Source: Ktedonobacter sp. SOSP1-85 (GTDB taxonomy: Bacteria > Chloroflexota > Ktedonobacteria > Ktedonobacterales > Ktedonobacteraceae). From it: a stretch of DNA of 64,000 nucleotides. Under the pieces are notes generated by a model. That model did no database searches. It was not told the origin of the DNA and saw only the letters and a list, made by a program, of their open reading frames with translations. Where the stretch lies: assembly GCF_016587415.1 (NCBI RefSeq), contig NZ_BNJI01000003.1:434001-498000 (forward strand). Reading direction: 5' to 3'. Made by a program: the position numbers and the translations under genes. Positions 51,285 through 58,361 of this stretch are shown here, piece by piece (the stretch's first letter is position 1; every line of letters begins with the position of its first letter).

Positions 51285-51731
51285 ATGACCAAACCATTAT
51301 CCGTGCGTGCTCAAAGTACCGGTACCAGCACCTTTACCATTGACTCTGGCAGCAAGCATCGCATCGTTTTAAGTTCAGTAGAAGAAGACCAGGGTCCCAG
51401 CCCCATGGAGGCGCTACTCGGGGCGCTTGCTGGCTGCGCTGGCATTGGCATCCTCTCGATTCTGCGTAAGATGCGTCAAGATGTCACCCATTATGAGATT
51501 CGCGTCCATGGCGAGCGTGCCGAGCAAGATCCTAAGATATTTACCGATATTACCGTCGAGCATATCTTTACCGGCACCAATTTGCGCCCGGAGAGCATCC
51601 AGCGCGCCATTGAGCTGGATACGACCAACTACTGCGGCGTCAATATCATGCTTGGAAAGAGTGCCGCAATCAAGCACACCTTTCAAATTCACAAGGCATC
51701 TGAGCCAGAGGCGCAGCTTCCTACGCTATGA
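51285..51731 (+). CDS. OsmC family protein (YhfA-like)
   Basis: 148 residues. The two conserved cysteines are in LGALAGCAGIGILSIL and DTTNYCGVNIMLGKSA. The shorter fold and the MEALLGALAGC motif place it nearer the YhfA/OsmC-like subgroup than the OsmC at 17041. Probable thiol peroxidase or organic hydroperoxide reductase. GGAGG lies close to the ATG (7 nt). Confidence 0.9.
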   Translation: MTKPLSVRAQSTGTSTFTIDSGSKHRIVLSSVEEDQGPSPMEALLGALAGCAGIGILSILRKMRQDVTHYEIRVHGERAEQDPKIFTDITVEHIFTGTNLRPESIQRAIELDTTNYCGVNIMLGKSAAIKHTFQIHKASEPEAQLPTL

Positions 51732-51875
51732 TTTTTTGACCAAGAAGAGAACATATGCCTTCTCCAATAGCTAACGGCAAACGTGCTGTGCTGTTGCCAT
51801 ACTGTTGTCACTCGCTTATGGCATACTTACACTATCAAGAATGCATAACGAGAAAAGGGCAAGGAGAAGGCTAGC

Positions 51876-52805
51876 ATGTCATCCATCACCACCATTGAAG
51901 GTACACTTACTCCCCGTGCGCCATTTAGCTTCAGCAAGACTCTGCAATTTGTGGGCGACTTTACTCCGACCGAAGGCGAGCAAACGGTCACGACCAACAG
52001 CATAACCAAGGCAATCACCCTTCATGGTCGCGCAGTGGCCTTTCAAGTATGTGACCTTGGCGTTGAAGAGCCTCGCCTCGCGTATACGCTTTTCACGGAG
52101 CAGCCACTGAGCGACGCTGAGCACGAAGCTCTCAGAGATCGTATCAGTTTCTTTCTCAGCCTAAATGATGATCTGCACGCGTTCTACACAATTGGGCGAG
52201 CTGATCCCTCCTTTGAGCTACTCATCGATGCACTCTATGGGCTTCACCAACCCAAGTTTCTTACCCCCTTTGAAATTGCCTGCTGGTCTGTGCTGACACA
52301 ACGCAACCCGATAGCGATGGCACACCGTACCAAGAGGGCATTGGCGAAACGCTGGGGCACCAGCATTATGTTGCCTGATAGTCGTACCTATCACGCCTTC
52401 CCCGAAGCAGGGCAACTGGCCAGGATGAGCATAGACGAGTTAGCGGCGGTTGTACACAATACGCGCAAGGCAGAATACCTGTACGCCGTCATCCAATTTT
52501 TCCACGAAGCAGATGAGCAGTATCTACGCAACGGAGACTACGATGAGGTCGCCACAAGCATCCGCTCCATTCGTGGTATTGGCGAGTGGTCAGCCTACTT
52601 TATCCTGATCCGTGGGCTGGGGCGGATAGAGCGCACTACGCTCTCCGGCAAAGAGATTCTACACGCGGCTTCTAAGATCTACCAGCGAGAGATGATGCCT
52701 GCCGAACTCCAGCGCATCGCTGAGACCTATGGTTCGTATCAAGGCTACTGGTCCTTTTACATGCGCGCAGCTAATGTAGTTGCTCCTATGATCATGAGCA
52801 GGTAG
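51876..52805 (+). CDS. HhH-GPD DNA glycosylase (AlkA-like), catalytic Asp not evident
   Basis: 309 residues. N-terminal beta domain like AlkA_N, then the HhH-GPD region with PFEIACWSVLTQRNPIAMAH and the hairpin IRSIRGIGEWSAYFILIRGL (about 230-248). Homologues excise alkylated bases. In E. coli AlkA the essential Asp follows the hairpin by about 21 residues (PDD). Here the aligned stretch is TTLSGKEIL with no Asp, although a Glu is near. The protein may therefore bind lesions without cutting or use another residue. Starts after AAGGAGAAGG. Confidence 0.85.
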   Translation: MSSITTIEGTLTPRAPFSFSKTLQFVGDFTPTEGEQTVTTNSITKAITLHGRAVAFQVCDLGVEEPRLAYTLFTEQPLSDAEHEALRDRISFFLSLNDDLHAFYTIGRADPSFELLIDALYGLHQPKFLTPFEIACWSVLTQRNPIAMAHRTKRALAKRWGTSIMLPDSRTYHAFPEAGQLARMSIDELAAVVHNTRKAEYLYAVIQFFHEADEQYLRNGDYDEVATSIRSIRGIGEWSAYFILIRGLGRIERTTLSGKEILHAASKIYQREMMPAELQRIAETYGSYQGYWSFYMRAANVVAPMIMSR

Positions 52806-52830
52806 AAGCGCATCACACCGGTTCCGTGCT

Positions 52831-52881
52831 TATATATGATGTGGACTGCCAGCCTGTGGCTGGCAGTCCACATCATATATA
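52831..52881. terminator. 24-bp perfect palindrome
   Basis: Arms 52831-52854 (starts TATATATGATGTGG) and 52858-52881, loop TGT. It lies 26 bp after the glycosylase stop, before the next same-strand gene. AT-rich base with GC top. Confidence 0.7.
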
Positions 52882-52998
52882 CACCTGTCCAAAGGGACTA
52901 AGGCTTTCTGTCCTCTTGCACAATCCGCAGCGCATCTTTTTCAGGTACAGTACGAGCAGAGAAAACAAAGAACGTACGACTGAAAGGGAGAAACTCGC

Positions 52999-53706
52999 AT
53001 GCCACATACACAAACCGCTCTGATTACGGGAGCTTCAAGAGGACTAGGCCTGGCGTTAGCTCGTCAGCTTGCGAAAGAGCAGTGGAACCTGATTATTGAT
53101 GCGCGTGGAGATGAGGCTCTGGAGGCTGCTCGCCAGGAGCTTGCGCGCGCGACGCAGGTAATCGCTATCGCTGGAGATATCACAGACGCTACACATCGCC
53201 AGGCGCTCGCCGACGCGCTACACACAATTGGTTCTCTCGATGTCCTCGTCAACAATGCCAGCATCCTGGGACCCAGCCCTCAACCTCAACTGTTGCAGTA
53301 TCCACTTGAGACGCTGGAACAGGTCTACCGCACCAATGTCATCGCACCCCTGGCACTATTGCAAACGCTCCAGCCTTCTTTACAGCCAGGGGCCAGGATT
53401 CTCAATATCACCAGTGATGCCGCCATCGAGAATTACGCGGGCTGGGGTGGCTATGGCTCAAGCAAGGCTGCGTTGGAGCAACTCTCACATATCCTGGCGG
53501 CTGAGCAGGAAGCCTGGCGTGTCTACTGGGTCGATCCCGGCGATATGCGCACCCAGATGCACCAGGAGGCCTTCCCAGGTGAGGACATCTCTGATCGCCC
53601 GCTGCCAGAGGAGAGCGTCCCGGGCCTGCTTCAACTCATCAAGGGCGACTATCCCAGTGGTCGCTATCAGGCACGTGCCCTGCCAGGGAAGGACGCACAC
53701 TCATGA
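52999..53706 (+). CDS. Short-chain dehydrogenase/reductase
   Basis: 235 residues. LITGASRGLGLALARQL, LVNNAS, ITSDA and YGSSKAALEQLSHILA give cofactor site and Ser-Tyr-Lys triad. DPGDMRTQMHQEAFPGEDIS resembles SDRs that sit beside queA in Chloroflexota. Substrate unknown. The stop overlaps the queA start (ATGA), so the two proteins are made together. Confidence 0.9.
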   Translation: MPHTQTALITGASRGLGLALARQLAKEQWNLIIDARGDEALEAARQELARATQVIAIAGDITDATHRQALADALHTIGSLDVLVNNASILGPSPQPQLLQYPLETLEQVYRTNVIAPLALLQTLQPSLQPGARILNITSDAAIENYAGWGGYGSSKAALEQLSHILAAEQEAWRVYWVDPGDMRTQMHQEAFPGEDISDRPLPEESVPGLLQLIKGDYPSGRYQARALPGKDAHS

Positions 53707-54791
53707 CCAGCTTACCCATCCGGACAGCGTTAGACGCATCGCTTGATTTCGTGCTACCAGCCGAGCTTGAGGCGACCAGGCCGCCTGAGGCTCGCGGCCT
53801 GGCGCGCGACGAGGTGCGCCTGATGGTCTCGTATCGCGCCAATGACCATATTCTTCATGACCGCTTCCGTGAAATAGAGCACTTTCTGGAGCCAGGCAAC
53901 CTGCTGGTCGTCAATACCAGCGGAACGATGAATGCCGCGCTCAGCGCGACCCGCGCGGACGGCACTCCCTTGGAAGTCCACCTCTCGACACATTTGCCCG
54001 CCAATCTGTGGATCGTTGAGGTTCGCCTCAAACGGGAAGAGCAAACGTTCCCGTTCTCTGAGATGCGGGCTGGCGAACGGGTGCCGCTGCCAGGAGGAGC
54101 CTCGCTACACCTGCTCACGCCATACAGCGCCGGAGAAGGGAGGCTCCAACCAGCCAGGCAACGGCTCTGGATCGCGACCCTTGAGCTTGCTTCACCACTT
54201 CAGGAGTATCTCGCGCGCTATGGCTTCCCCATTCGCTATAACTATGTGCCCGAAGCCTGGCCGCTTGAGTACTATCAGACGGTCTACGCGACAGAGTATG
54301 GAAGTGCCGAGATGCCCTCGGCGGGGCGCGCCTTTACGCCTGAACTCATCGCGCGCCTGGTTGCTCACGGAATTCAGATTGTGCCCCTGCTGCTCCATAC
54401 CGGCGTTTCGAGCCTGGAGGAGCATGAGCCACCATATGAAGAATACTATCGTGTGCCTGTAGAAACCGCCAGATCTATAAATGCTGCTCACATTAACCAT
54501 AAACGTGTCGTCGCGGTGGGCACGACAGTTGTACGCGCTTTGGAGACCGTCACGGACGCGGATGGTGTCACGCATCCAGGGGAGGGATGGACACGCCTGG
54601 TGATCACGCCACAGCGTGGCCTGCGAGCGGTCAACGCCTTGCTTACTGGTCTACATGAGCCGCGTGCCTCGCACTTGCTTATGCTCGAAGCGCTGGCCGG
54701 TCGTGAGCATTTGCGGAAGACCTATGCCGCAGCGTTGCAAGAGCAATACCTCTGGCATGAGTTTGGCGACCTGCATCTCCTGCTGCCATAA
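53703..54791 (+). CDS. queA: S-adenosylmethionine:tRNA ribosyltransferase-isomerase QueA-like
   Basis: 362 residues. Transfers the ribosyl part of SAM to 7-aminomethyl-7-deazaguanine in tRNA, giving epoxyqueuosine. Family marks are EATRPPEARGLARDEVRLMV, RFREIEHFLEPGNLLVVNTS, PIRYNYVPEAWPLEYYQTVY, GSAEMPSAGRAFTPELI and HTGVSSLEEHEPPYEEYYRV. A few canonical positions differ (the usual start is LPxELIAxxPxxxR), so this is a divergent member, possibly acting on another SAM-linked reaction. Other queuosine genes are not nearby. Confidence 0.85.
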   Translation: MTSLPIRTALDASLDFVLPAELEATRPPEARGLARDEVRLMVSYRANDHILHDRFREIEHFLEPGNLLVVNTSGTMNAALSATRADGTPLEVHLSTHLPANLWIVEVRLKREEQTFPFSEMRAGERVPLPGGASLHLLTPYSAGEGRLQPARQRLWIATLELASPLQEYLARYGFPIRYNYVPEAWPLEYYQTVYATEYGSAEMPSAGRAFTPELIARLVAHGIQIVPLLLHTGVSSLEEHEPPYEEYYRVPVETARSINAAHINHKRVVAVGTTVVRALETVTDADGVTHPGEGWTRLVITPQRGLRAVNALLTGLHEPRASHLLMLEALAGREHLRKTYAAALQEQYLWHEFGDLHLLLP

Positions 54792-54936
54792 GGCGGCAGG
54801 AGAGGAGTCCGGAACTGTGGGGGACGACATTGCGGGAGGGCTTTTTGGCTTCTCGATGCTCGGTAAAATGAAAAGAAAGTGGCATGCTAGCTACTGACAC
54901 GATCACATCAGTTTCCAAGAAATCGAGGCACACGCA

Positions 54937-55647
54937 ATGAAACGACAACCTCAATATATGCCAGGCGGAAATGTTCCGCCCTCCTTCGCGGCACAGCATC
55001 CCGCGACACGCCTGCCCGCTTTCTACGCCCGGGCCGTCACGACGCCGCAGCCACGTGTCTTTGCCCAGGCCGCCGAGTATGCGCGCTGGAGCCTGGTCTG
55101 GATCCAGCTCGTCTTGTTGCTGATTATTCCCGCGGCGCTGGGCCTGCTGCGTAGTGTGCTCAGAGATACCTCCAGCGGGATCGATACGCGCTCAAACGTC
55201 TTCTTTGGCTTTATGGATGTCCTGACCGTGGGCGCGACCATCGCGGCCTTTGGCCTCAAGGTCGTCTTTGTGCCACTCCTGTTCTTCGTGGGCGCGGCCC
55301 TGCAATACCTGCTGGCGCGGGCCTTTGGCGGTCATGGGCGCTTCGTCTCTCACTGCTTCGATATGCTGCTCTACCAGGTCCCGCTGGCGTTTATTGGCGC
55401 GCTCATTATCACTGTCTTTGTGGCACTGCACTTCTCAACACTTTTCTTTGCGCCTATTATCAGTGTCGCGCTCTTCTTCTATGGCGTCTTTGTTAACACC
55501 TCGGTTGTCATGGGCGTCCACGGGCTGAGCCGCGAGAAGTCGATTATAGCCGTGGCTATCCCCTACATCCTTGGCGTCATGGCAGTTTGTGGCCTGCTCG
55601 CCGTGCTCGCGCACTCTATCGCGAATATGCTACACATGGCACATTAA
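54937..55647 (+). CDS. Yip1-like integral membrane protein
   Basis: 236 residues. A 50-residue cytoplasmic, Pro-rich N terminus is followed by five hydrophobic segments, beginning with SLVWIQLVLLLIIPAALGLL. The shape and AFGGHGRFVSHCFDMLLYQV agree with the bacterial YIP1 family. Function unknown, and no motif is diagnostic. Follows queA by 145 bp. Confidence 0.7.
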   Translation: MKRQPQYMPGGNVPPSFAAQHPATRLPAFYARAVTTPQPRVFAQAAEYARWSLVWIQLVLLLIIPAALGLLRSVLRDTSSGIDTRSNVFFGFMDVLTVGATIAAFGLKVVFVPLLFFVGAALQYLLARAFGGHGRFVSHCFDMLLYQVPLAFIGALIITVFVALHFSTLFFAPIISVALFFYGVFVNTSVVMGVHGLSREKSIIAVAIPYILGVMAVCGLLAVLAHSIANMLHMAH

Positions 55648-55656
55648 AATTTAGGA

Positions 55657-55676
55657 TGTAAGGGCCTCGCCCTACA
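55657..55676. terminator. Short hairpin between convergent genes
   Basis: TGTAAGGGC-CTC-GCCCTACA with one bulged A. It follows the Yip1-like gene and precedes the convergent LysR gene. Weak. Confidence 0.35.
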
Positions 55677-55801
55677 GGCCAATGCAAACGCCATAACGAT
55701 GAACTCAAAACACGAATCCGCTCCTTATAATATATAGGTTATATAGAGGCTGGATAAAAAGCCATAAAGGAGTTACAGAGGAGCCGCTCGCATACGGATG
55801 T

Positions 55802-56698
55802 TCAGGCCGTGGCTTCGACCTGTGCCTGGACGCAGGTCAGGGCGGTCTGAATAAAGAGCTTGGCTCCTGGTGGCGCTGCATCCTGCGACTTGACCGCGAG
55901 ACCGATCCGCAGATCCTGAGGGGGATTGAGTGAGAGGGCAACAACACCCTCAAGCTTACTGGGGAGAAGTTTGCGTGGCATTAAGGTAATGCCCAGCCCC
56001 TCACGGACCATGGCCAGAATCGTCGCGGTATCGCTAGCCTGATAGCGAATTTGCGATTTATACTTGTCTAGCACAAAGCCAGCTCTGCGCATCAGGTTCA
56101 GCGAGCATTGAGTCTTCTCCATCACAAAGCCCTCTTCGCGCAGCTCTTCTGGCGTAAGCGTCTTGCGTGTCTGGAGTGGATGTCCAGGCGGAAGTAGCAC
56201 GCAGAGTTCATCAGTCGTTAGCAACGTTCCATCAATCCCTGGCGCGGGTAGCAACACAAACCCGACGTCGATAACTCCCTGCTCGATCCAGTCTCCCACC
56301 TCGTGCATGGATCCCTCAAAGAGCACCACTTCAATGTCGGGATATGCGACGCGAAAGCGCGTCAGCATGCTAGCTAACAAACGCGGAGGAATCATCGATT
56401 CGATACTTCCCAGGCGCACCTTCCCCGCTGCCTCGCCACGCGCTACCTTTGCCTCTTGCTCAATCGCCTCGGCCTGGGCCAGGAGCAGGCGCACATGTGG
56501 AAGGATCTTTTCTCCAACACGAGAGAGCGAGACAACGCCCTTACGATTGCGCTCCAGCAGCGTCACGCCCAGCTCGCTTTCAAGCGCTGAGAGCGCGTGA
56601 CTTACTGCCGATTGTGTCAGGTTAATGGTATAGGCCGCCTCCGTGAAACTGCCCGTTTCGGCCAGGGCCACAAAACTTTGGAGCTGTGAGAAGTTCAT
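55802..56698 (-). CDS. LysR-family transcriptional regulator
   Basis: 298 residues from ATG 56698 (AAGGA 8 nt before). The frame extends 15 codons further. The N-terminal helix-turn-helix is FSQLQSFVALAETGSFTEAA to QSAVSHALSALESELGVTLL. The effector domain follows (VRLGSIESMIPPRLLASML). Divergent from the MFS exporter gene, which it most likely controls. Two inverted repeats in the shared promoter region fit LysR sites. Confidence 0.94.
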   Translation of the reverse strand: MNFSQLQSFVALAETGSFTEAAYTINLTQSAVSHALSALESELGVTLLERNRKGVVSLSRVGEKILPHVRLLLAQAEAIEQEAKVARGEAAGKVRLGSIESMIPPRLLASMLTRFRVAYPDIEVVLFEGSMHEVGDWIEQGVIDVGFVLLPAPGIDGTLLTTDELCVLLPPGHPLQTRKTLTPEELREEGFVMEKTQCSLNLMRRAGFVLDKYKSQIRYQASDTATILAMVREGLGITLMPRKLLPSKLEGVVALSLNPPQDLRIGLAVKSQDAAPPGAKLFIQTALTCVQAQVEATA

Positions 56699-56710
56699 AT
56701 GTATTTCCTT

Positions 56711-56722
56711 CATAAGTTTATG
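56711..56722. promoter_or_regulatory. Candidate LysR autoregulatory site
   Basis: CATAA-GT-TTATG, a perfect small palindrome 13-24 bp upstream of the LysR start. This type of sequence is common in LysR operators. Confidence 0.5.
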
Positions 56723-56743
56723 ACAAATATGATTTGCGCTCAT

Positions 56744-56761
56744 TATACAAAATCAAGTATA
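56744..56761. promoter_or_regulatory. Candidate LysR box and promoter
   Basis: TATAC-N8-GTATA, matching the ATAC-N7-GTAT style of LysR boxes. TATACT at 56758-56763 may also be a -10 box for the MFS gene. Confidence 0.5.
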
Positions 56762-56772
56762 CTGCTGACAAG

Positions 56773-56838
56773 TTGTAGGGTCCATGCTTGCATGGACTTT
56801 CCTCGGCAAGCAAGTCCATGCAAGCATGGACCCTACAA
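56773..56838. repeat. 27-bp perfect palindrome (family R3) in a divergent promoter region
   Basis: Arms 56773-56799 and 56812-56838 are exact complements, loop 12 nt. Each arm contains the smaller palindrome GTCCATGC-TT-GCATGGAC. It lies in the 5' leader of the MFS gene, 49 bp before its start. Confidence 0.8.
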
Positions 56839-56886
56839 TAGGCTGGCTGCACCAGTTAAAATTAACATTTATAAACTATTGGAGCT

Positions 56887-58167
56887 ATGATGGCTGAAAA
56901 CATTTTATCCATACAACCTGATGAACGGAATAATGTACTCTCTACTACTGATGCTCAAGTGGATACGCAGAAACAGGGAGAGAAGCCCTCAGCACGCATT
57001 CGGGCACGTCATGTATTGCTTCTAGGTGGGCTGGGAGCGCTGGGGCCGCTGGCGAATGATATGTATGTCCCCTCGCTTCCGACCTTAAGCCGCGATTTGG
57101 CGGCGACGACCTCGCAGGCACAATTGACCCTGAGCGCCTTTATTCTTGGCCTGGCCCTGGGACAGATAGTCGCGGGACCGATCAGCGATGCCCGGGGCAG
57201 GCGCTGGCCCTTACTTATCGGCATCGCAGTCTATGTGCTTACATCGCTACTCTGTGCCATTGCCCCTTCCATGGCGATTCTCATTCCCCTGCGCTTTATC
57301 CAGGGCGTAGCGGGCGCGGCTGGTGTGGCGCTGGCCCTGGCGATGGTCAGCGATCTGTACAGCGGAATCGCCCAGGCGCGTTTCTTCTCCCTGCTGATGC
57401 AGATCAACGGCCTGGCTCCGATGCTCGCGCCGCTGCTTGGTGGGCAACTGCTTAGAGTGACTTCCTGGCATGGCATTTTCGTCACCCTCGCGCTCGCCGC
57501 TGTGTTGTTGTTCGCCGCCTCGGCGCTTGGACTTGGAGAGACACTGCCTGTCAGCCAGCGCCAGCGTGGGGGTATTACAACAACCCTGAGTGCCTTCCGT
57601 GAACTGCTGCTGAACCGGCGCTTCGTAGGCTACGCCCTCTCCTGTGGCTTTGCCTTTACCGCCTGCATCATCTACATCTCTGTCTCGCCGTTTGTTTTAC
57701 AGAACATCTATGGGATCTCGCCCCAGTTGTTGGGCATCATCTTCGGTATTAATGCCCTGGGTATCGTCATCATGGCCCAGGTCAATGCCAGATTGGTTGG
57801 CCGTGTTCCCTCGCAACATCTTCTGAGCTATGGCTACGCCATGATCGCCCTTGGTGGTGTGACCCTGCTCGTGGTTGTCCTGAGCGGTATCGGGCTTATC
57901 GGCATCCTGCCAGCCTTTTTTATCCTGACCTCCAGTCTTGGCCTCATCATGCCGAACGCGACAACGCTGGCGATGGCAAATACGCGAGCGGCTGGAAGTG
58001 CCGCCGCCCTGCTGGGTGTCTTGCAACTGGCGATTGGCGCGGTCGTCGCTCCCCTGGTTGGCCTCGGCGGCAGCGCGAGTGCACTCCCGATGGCTGCCTC
58101 TATCGCGGCCTTCGCCCTGGCGACCCTGCTCACCTTCATTCTCCTCTGCCGCCCCGCGCGGGCATAA
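56887..58167 (+). CDS. MFS multidrug exporter (Bcr/CflA type)
   Basis: 426 residues: a 40-residue cytoplasmic N terminus, then 12 membrane segments. DMYVPSLPTLSRDL and the motif A GPISDARGRRWPLL are typical of the DHA1 Bcr/CflA group. NGLAPMLAPLLGGQL matches the proline-glycine motif C region. Exports drugs such as bicyclomycin or chloramphenicol in relatives. Substrate here unknown. TTGGAGC precedes the ATG. Probably controlled by the divergent LysR regulator. Confidence 0.92.
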   Translation: MMAENILSIQPDERNNVLSTTDAQVDTQKQGEKPSARIRARHVLLLGGLGALGPLANDMYVPSLPTLSRDLAATTSQAQLTLSAFILGLALGQIVAGPISDARGRRWPLLIGIAVYVLTSLLCAIAPSMAILIPLRFIQGVAGAAGVALALAMVSDLYSGIAQARFFSLLMQINGLAPMLAPLLGGQLLRVTSWHGIFVTLALAAVLLFAASALGLGETLPVSQRQRGGITTTLSAFRELLLNRRFVGYALSCGFAFTACIIYISVSPFVLQNIYGISPQLLGIIFGINALGIVIMAQVNARLVGRVPSQHLLSYGYAMIALGGVTLLVVVLSGIGLIGILPAFFILTSSLGLIMPNATTLAMANTRAAGSAAALLGVLQLAIGAVVAPLVGLGGSASALPMAASIAAFALATLLTFILLCRPARA

Positions 58168-58222
58168 TAATTGTTGTCAACAATCTCGCAACGGTATACT
58201 GCACTCCGACAAGTTATAGGGT

Positions 58223-58278
58223 CCAGGTAGCCGCGTACGCCAGTAGCGGGCCTGCTACTGGCGTACGCGGCTACCTGG
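58223..58278. terminator. 25-bp perfect palindrome (family R2), between convergent genes
   Basis: Arms 58223-58247 and 58254-58278 are exact complements, loop GGGCCT. The arm contains GTAGCCGCGTACGCCAGTAG. A likely bidirectional terminator for the MFS exporter and the histidine kinase. Confidence 0.75.
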
Positions 58279-58361
58279 GCTGGTACGATAATTCTTGCCC
58301 GCCTTATGTTTTTGATAACGCTTTACGCATCTGGGGTGGGACCAGCAGTCTGTATTCGTGC

